From: Schistosoma haematobium
Lineage: Eukaryota; Platyhelminthes; Trematoda; Strigeidida; Schistosomatidae
Reading direction: 5' to 3'
NCBI RefSeq assembly: GCF_000699445.3
Contig: NC_067196.1
Span: forward strand, 33,500,616-33,564,615
DNA length: 64,000 nt
The notes under the pieces were generated by a model. That model ran no database searches and was not told the origin of the DNA. It saw only the letters and a list, made by a program, of their open reading frames with translations. Shown here in pieces: positions 57,163 to 64,000 of this stretch (position 1 is the first letter of the stretch; every line of letters starts with the position of its first letter). A program made the position numbers and the translations under genes.

Positions 57163-57648
57163 TAATGGCTCGATATTTGACTCCAGTTATATCGATATAA
57201 ATGATTGTTGTCAGAATATACATCTTGACTATCCTCGTATATAATTATCAACTTAACTCTCGTTGATGAATTAAATAAATCAAATACAAGAATGGATGTT
57301 TGAATATGTAGATTTTGTACACTCGTCAAATGAAACAGATAATCAAAGAATCTCATCAAGTGAAACAAAGAAAAGAGAGCAAAACGAAGCGAAATAACAC
57401 TCAGTAGATAAGGCATGTGAGCCAATTCTATTCAAGAGTTAATCAATATCTATGGTTACACAAAAATACGTTACAAACATGTGATGAGTAGGATAAAATA
57501 TATACGCACACACACACTCATATAAAAGCAGTCAAGGTTGATAATCAAATAATTAACATGGTCAAAACTTGACTCAATAAGAATAGATAAATTGGCCTGT
57601 CCAGAAGCTAGAATATGTTATATAGGCTTAACATAGTAACCGACACTA
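57163..57648 (-). repeat. TAGTG...CACTA dispersed repeat, copy 3
   Basis: A minus-strand copy of the family at 3972 and 24348, beginning TAGTGTCGGTTA (at 57648) and ending CCATTA. It has the same internal landmarks, including 'ttttatatgagtg' and 'tatatacgaggatag'. Confidence 0.65.
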
Positions 57649-58675
57649 TAAGATTTTCTATCTCAAATTTAAAGGAAGTTAATGTCTACCATAATAATTC
57701 ATTTGAAAAGAAAAAGAAAACAACAATATTATACTGTTTATCATCATGAGATTTCATCTTAACCCATTTTTTAAAAAAAATATTAAACTAAATTGTGAGA
57801 GATGTTTGTTAGACCTTTAATAAAGTGTATGATAAATATCCATAGTGTACAAAATATATAGTGGGAAAAAAATTGGATTCTTTTTTTAAAAGTGTAAGTA
57901 ATCTCCTGTTAGTTTTCTTGCATTTTGTAGCGGAACTTCTACTTATGATTAATTTATTAGATTCTATTCACTTACCACGTATTTAATTAACCTAAAAATA
58001 ATATGTATATCAATAAATAACGTTTTTTTTTAAAATGATATTTGATATACTACTTGTAATGTCAGTTTACGTCATGGTTAATAATACAATGACATTATCA
58101 AAATAAATTATCATACTAATGTATAATACCATGGTATCAAATATATTGGTTATTATTTTGAAATTTCATGAGAAATTTACCAATTGCATGTTATTTCAGA
58201 ATCAAATTCATAATCACTCTCATGATAGTAATTATCAAGTTTAAAAAAAATTTGAGCTTTCAATAAGCAGAAACTACCTAAGAATAGTGAAATGTTAAGA
58301 ACACACAGTTTAATTTATATTATAATGTCGATGGATATAAATGATTTAAGAAATTGAGTTAAATTTATGATTCTATCCCTTGATAAGCATTCACATATAT
58401 ACAATCCAAATGTTAAAAATGAGTGCTTCTACACATTTTGAGATTGATATTCCATAACTTTTATTTTGGCTGTATTTCATTCAAAGAACATTGGAGAAAT
58501 GATGAGTATAGAAGTTTATCAAAAATTATTAGTTCATAATATAATTTTACTTTAGTGAAATTAACGTAGACTAAAACAAAACGTTTATATTCAGAAGGTA
58601 TCATTACCAAAGTTTGACTAGCTAATTTCGAATAAATTGAGCATTGGGTAGATTGTTATAAATAAATAAATAATA
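57649..58675. other. AT-rich DNA, nothing recognised
   Basis: No gene or repeat copy was recognised. Confidence 0.4.
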
Positions 58676-58800
58676 TTTGTAATATCCCAAAGAGTAGAAA
58701 AATTAGATTTTCTAACATTTCGTGACTTGGTTTAAGCCACTTCTTCAGAGAATAAATAACCAAATTAAAATGAATCCAAGTTTAAATAGTACAACGGAAC
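58676..58800 (-). repeat. Family F arm (F3) with hammerhead-like motif
   Basis: The minus strand reads CTGAAGA, extra A, a 7-bp stem GTGGCTT/AAGTCAC around AAACC, and CGAAATG. The surrounding sequence ('atcccaaagagtagaaa') matches F1 and F2. Only one arm is present. Confidence 0.6.
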
Positions 58801-59439
58801 AATATTCAGAGAGAGAGAGTTATCAAGTTAAAATGTAACAACTATAGTAACAAAAATGAACAAACAAAAGCTCTTATCAAACAATCTTTGAATTATTGGA
58901 TAAAATATTTACCTTATTTATCTTATAACTGTCATCTGAATTAAATGCATGCATTTGAACAGTTATTGAATTCAGCTAGTTTTTGTTTTATACGGATTTC
59001 CTTATCTATTTAAATTGTATATAAACTACGAAACATTTGAACATACTTCAAAAAGTAAATTAGTTTAAGGAAAAAAATGATAAATGAATGAATTCAATTG
59101 AAATTTGAATGAAAACATGAAGTTGGTTTTCCTTTGAAAAAAACAAACAAACAACCAACCAATCAGAAAAATATTCGGCTAAATTTTGGGAAAACATGGT
59201 TTTAGATTCTTTTTTAAAATTTAGTTATGAGAATTTATGAGTGAAAGCATTTTTCCATGTTAATTATATTTTTTGAATATTATATTATACATGATCAAGT
59301 CAATTGTATATAAAGCAATGATTCGAAAATTTTTGTTGAGGATAAAGCTATTATACTGGTCAATATAAAGTAAAGTATGATCATATTAACTTTTATATCA
59401 GATTGAAAATTTTCCCCAACATTAATTATATATTTTTAA
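58801..59439. other. AT-rich DNA, nothing recognised
   Basis: No gene or repeat copy was recognised. Confidence 0.4.
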
Positions 59440-59890
59440 TAGTTGAATTCATGAGTCGACTAAAGTTAAACCATTTTGGAAAAATTGAAAGTATTGAAAG
59501 GCCGGATCGTTCTAGTATGGGATTTCTTAGCAGTGCACATTCACCATCCTGAACGCGGAACTCGAACTCAGGACCTTCTGTCTCGTGTACAAAAACTTTA
59601 CCTCTACACCACTGAGCCGGTACCCAACGGTGTTAATGTTCAACGTTAACCAATCTACAATATTGTGCGACCGTTCATCATTGCTTTCAGTGAGTAACTG
59701 CCTCTACAAAAGACATGGATGAACTCCATTGCTCACGGTTTTCCACCACATCTCTAGCAAATACCTATTGAAGTCATTCACTAGTAAGCAAATGATGATT
59801 ATTATCAGAATGAGTCTTTGTAGATATTATAGTAATCTTTAATAGTTGAATTCATGATTCGATTAAAGCTAGACCTCCATGGAATATATA
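59440..59890 (-). repeat. Type B SINE, head-to-tail partial dimer, degenerate (B11)
   Basis: On the minus strand a right-end remnant (59890-59815) runs into a full-length unit: leader, head (A box near 59612, B-box remnant near 59560), dead ribozyme and right end to 59440. This repeats the junction order of B3. Confidence 0.7.
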
Positions 59891-61659
59891 TAAAATATTT
59901 CAAAACGAAATTTTTTATTCGTTCAAGAAAATGGAACCAGATTTCAGTGTATAATAAACGCACTAATTTGGTGTGCTTTGTAAATTTAAGAACGTTTAGT
60001 AGCTAAACCAAGTTAATTGGGTTAAAGTGTTTCATATTGAATAATTGTGTTTAAAAAAATTTCATATTCTATCAAATATCTAATATATTCAGCCCTTTAG
60101 AAGTTAACCATTTCAAAATATCAACACAGGGAAGTTTAGTTAACATATCTTAAAGAATGGAATAATGTTTTCATAAAGTAAGAAAACTTACCGACAAATA
60201 CTTTATTATTTAAAATCTACTGGATAACATATTCAGTATGCACAACGAAATGTGGACATATTTTGATAAGGGATAACATGTATCACAATTTTCCCTTTTA
60301 CTCTTTATAATTAAGTTTTTCGAACTTTACCTAGTTGAATATTTTTTTTAGTCTGAAATAAAAGATAAGCATTAACTGAAAAGTTCTACACAGAATATTA
60401 TATGGTATATATAGTCGGCCTTTATTTGATGGGTATTTTGAATTCGATAACTGGAATATTTGCGTGATGAAAACTTGAAACGGTTTTCATTGTAGAATAT
60501 TTCATTAAAAGACCGATTAATACTGATTGCACTCGCCTTTACTTCAATTGTTATGAGTGAAAGATTATGAAATTGCAGTAAACCTTGAAAAACAAGCAAT
60601 GCCTTTAAACTATTGCATTAACGATAAACGTTTTCAGTATATTCATCTTTTATAATATTGACTATCAAATATTAATACTTCTATAGTGATCTAGTTCATA
60701 TCAGAGAATTCACTCTGATATTTACTGCAAAATGGCCATAATTTATCATTTCTGGAATCATAATCTGTTTAAAAAATCGCCTTACCTTGTTATTGGCTAC
60801 CTTCAAAATAATGATATTTCCTAATATAAAGTTTACGTGGGATATGTCTGTAGACTGTAACAAAACTAAACGTATTTTCTTTAATGCGACTTACTTTAAA
60901 ACTTGGGAGCATTAATTTTATTCAAATATACTACTGAACACCTTGAGTTACATTTCATTTCATAAAGACTTATTCTAAATTCGTGAGTACAAACAATCTG
61001 TCTACATTGACAACAATATTACAAAGAGCATGTTCATAATTGATGAGAACAATTTTGACGTAAGGAGATCAAAAATATTAACAGAACACAATGAATACAT
61101 TGTATCTTAGTTAACAGTGTCTTCAGCTACATAGAAACTACTAAATTTTAGTTAGGAATAACAATATAAATTGAAATTCTAAGAAATAACTTATCTATTA
61201 ATAAGGAATTTTATTTGGAATGTAAATGAAGTCAAGAATTGAAGTTTTCAAAGGCTTTTCATAAGTGTTTAGAGAGACTTTTCTTAGTTTAAGATCACAA
61301 AACCATTGTAGTCACTGAGAAATAGGTAGGTAAGATTATCCTCAATCAAACATTCCGATGCCTGTCTTTTTATCTTTCTAATGTGTACTCATTATCATTA
61401 ACATGTGAGATAGATTAAACACTTCGATGGTGTAATTGTTAAAAGTATATAATACATCTAGATGAACATTATCAAGAGTCATTTAAGATAATTCCGAAAT
61501 TACAGAATATATGGAGCATATTGTAAATCGAAAGAGTAACTCTGACGGAAATAGATATCTCTTAAAGTATTTTATGATACAAAAATCTTTATGAATATGT
61601 TCAAACAATTCTGTATAGTATTCTTAATGCATTATTCTTTACTTGAATTATTAGCTACT
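59891..61659. other. AT-rich DNA, nothing firm
   Basis: A 75-codon minus-strand ORF (60599-60372) has no recognised domain or splice support. Confidence 0.35.
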
Positions 61660-61890
61660 ATAATAAAGCAGTTAGGAGTTCTATACTTGAACACCTAATC
61701 GACTGTAACCATTCCACAGATCCAAAAAATGAATTTAAGGTTGTTTATATGATTCGTTCAAATCTACCCAGATTCCTTCGCATCCAACTTTTAAAAATAG
61801 CCGAAGCTCTTACCATCCATGAGCTTAAACCAGAACTATGCGTACAAAAGAAGTACGTCTTATCGTTATCGTTACCTTGGCCTTAAGCAA
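61660..61890 (+). pseudogene. PLE C-terminal (GIY-YIG tail) fragment
   Basis: It reads VRSSILEHLIDCNHSTD, EFKVVYMI, then LLKIAEALTIHELKPELCVQ and LSLSLPWP after a shift. The order and motifs match the PLE tails at 34.7-35.0 and 54.5-54.7 kb. The rest of the element is absent. Confidence 0.7.
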
Positions 61891-62644
61891 TTTGATTATT
61901 CAATTATTACTATAATAGAAGCTGATCAGTATATGTACCTATCATCCCGAAATTGTAAGTTATATAAATTACTCATGAAAGCATTTAGTTCCATTAATAG
62001 AATGAACGAATGTATGTTTCATATGAAATACTATTGTTGACTACATTTTTATTATGATTTTCTCATTTCCATAATATGAATGATATCTGTATTTTTCTGT
62101 AAAATCATATCTTCATTTTATACCGAAAAAATTCTTTATAACCTATTGACTATGATCAATGTCATTAAATAAACGAAATATTTTTAAATCTAAGCAAGAA
62201 AAAAATATACCTGGCAAAGATATCATTGTACTTATAAAACCACAATGCAAGCTGACCTTAATTGTTTCAAAGCAAATTCGATGAAATGACTCCTTTTTTG
62301 TTCATATTTGTATTATATTTAGCGGAAGTGAAGTACATGTCAACAACCAAACAAATATATAGACAGAAAAAGGAATCCACGTTGTAAAACTAACATTGGT
62401 AATTCTAGACAGCATATATTTGATTGCCAGTCATTTTTTATAATTTTGTATTTTTTTTCTGCAATATTATCTTGAGGCAAATTTATAAACATTTCAAACG
62501 TTTTACCAACAAAACAAACAAAAAAACAATTTGTATTTATTCCCTATATCGTAAACACTTATCTCGGTATTACACAACGTATCATTTCCATCCTACTTTT
62601 TTCAAGAAAAATACAAAGGGGTGGTGTTGCTGAGATCGATTAAA

Positions 62645-62697
<53 letters not shown>

Positions 62698-64000
62698 CCA
62701 ACTGAAGAGTAATCCTTTTAACTTCAATAATATAGAGTACGAACATACACAGTTGATTAAGTACGTTCATTATTTAGATTCATATCATAATAATATCCTA
62801 TACTTTGTGAATTTATCCAGATTAGTAAAGCAACGAAGTTGTTTATGTATAGACGGTTTTATAGTACGACTTTTTAGTGACTAATCAACAGAAATATTAA
62901 AATAAACGAATGAATAATGTTTTTTTTCAAAAAAGATATTTGGATCCATGATACCGTGTAAATTTACAAAATGTAATGTAAAAGTAATAATAATACCCAT
63001 AGACATATGAAGTTCTCAAAAATTCTTTCTTAAATAACATTACTTAGAATGGACATTATTATACCTGCATATTATTTGTTGTGATCAGTGTTTCACTTTC
63101 AGAGTTTCACATATGCAAATCAATTTTAAACCATTAAATCTAATTTATATTTAGAATCATATTTCTATCATCTGATAAAATTTTCTTACTTATTTTCAAT
63201 TAAATAAAGCTAGAACGAACAGGGATGCAGAATAATATGGATTCTTTATATTTCGTGGTTTCTCATCAGCTGCTTACAACCAAATATGTATTAGGATTTT
63301 ACATTGAGGTAAGATATAGTGTGAAACAATTGACATAATTGAATGTAATGAGTTGGAATAAAAAAGGTTATCAATAATAACTATATAAATGTATGCAAGA
63401 ACAGGTCGGAGGTCATTCGGTGTTAGAATCGAAAAAGCATGATGGGTGTGTGATCTAATAACTCAATGACAGATAAGATAAATTGTGTAATAATTTTAGA
63501 AGTAATAAAGGATTTGCACAAGATTACTAGAACTAAAAAAACTGGTACGATGGGTCGCGTAATAATTAAACAAGTTTTAATAAGTTAATTATTACAAGAA
63601 TCTTTAATATACATCCCCAGTTTGATACATGACGTTTTATTCCAAGATTAGTCGTCATGTTCATAGCTTCTATAATTTGCACTTCTTTGTATAACCAGTC
63701 GAAAGTTCATACTATATGGCAATCATTAATTAAAACTTATTCATAGCATATATCATGGTATTTCAATGTAAACGTATAATCGATATGATATGCATAACTT
63801 TAATTTCTAAATATTCATTAGTTGACCTAGTAATTTCATTTTGAATGATCAAAATTGTTTCGTAAACAAAACAAACAATTCTTTTTTAATAAACTAAAAT
63901 CATCAGTTATTTAAAATTCAATGGAAATATTGTGTCTTTTTCAATGTTCTATTTTATGACTGAAATTAATTTTTGCTTTATCTAAAAAACGAGAATTCGT
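61891..64000. other. AT-rich DNA with a TA microsatellite
   Basis: (TA)n at 62646-62694. ORFs reading Tyr-Ile repeats are artefacts of it. No gene or repeat copy was recognised to the window end. Confidence 0.4.
62646..62694 (+). repeat. (TA)n microsatellite
   Basis: About 49 bases of uninterrupted AT/TA. Confidence 0.95.

Noticed and set aside
1..64000. CRISPR arrays, operons or bacterial features
   Set aside because: None are present. Spaced repeats here are dispersed eukaryotic elements, and the single supported gene is spliced.

Overview
This is AT-rich metazoan DNA from a blood fluke of the genus Schistosoma. That call is inferred from its contents: several families of tRNA-headed repeats carrying hammerhead ribozyme (HHR) cores of the Sm-alpha type, an RTE-clade retrotransposon ending in a GTAA repeat, a Ty3/Gypsy element with a CsRn1/Boudicca-like Gag, and Penelope-like element (PLE) remnants. 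The sequence alone does not fix the species.

Only one host gene can be supported well. It lies on the minus strand between about 55.96 and 42.19 kb and encodes an ephrin-like, membrane-anchored ligand. Four exons (50218-50122, 48240-48066, 45386-45306, 42932-42193) have matching splice phases and spell out the four-cysteine ephrin fold, a transmembrane helix and a long Ser/Thr/Asn-rich cytoplasmic tail. A possible signal-peptide exon lies at 55964-55909. The introns hold a PLE remnant, an RTE fragment, a GC-rich insertion and several HHR repeats.

The left 42 kb is repeats in otherwise featureless DNA. A young Ty3/Gypsy element (6410-11535) has 484-bp LTRs that read as identical, a 5-bp target duplication and two single-base frameshifts in G runs. 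A 3.2-kb RTE element (24397-27615) sits inside an older TAGTG...CACTA-ended repeat with a 13-bp target duplication. Internally deleted RTE derivatives lie near 15.5 and 38.9 kb, and 5'-truncated ones near 47 and 56 kb. A 338-bp solo LTR with an intact target duplication is at 18.2 kb.

The most unusual layer is the ribozyme repeats. Three families (A about 345 bp, B about 395 bp, C about 332-345 bp) each combine a pol III A/B-box tRNA-like head with an HHR. They occur as more-than-unit-length head-to-tail copies and as head-to-head foldbacks. One C copy (16931-17341) is about 1.2 monomers long and is flanked by a 13-bp target duplication, as expected if a multimeric ribozyme RNA was reverse transcribed into the genome. 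HHR-like cores also sit in the inverted terminal repeats of a PLE tail (34.6-35.2 kb), and a relaxed version lies in a separate foldback family (33.8, 47 and 58.7 kb). The RTE machinery is the likely mobiliser, but that is inference.
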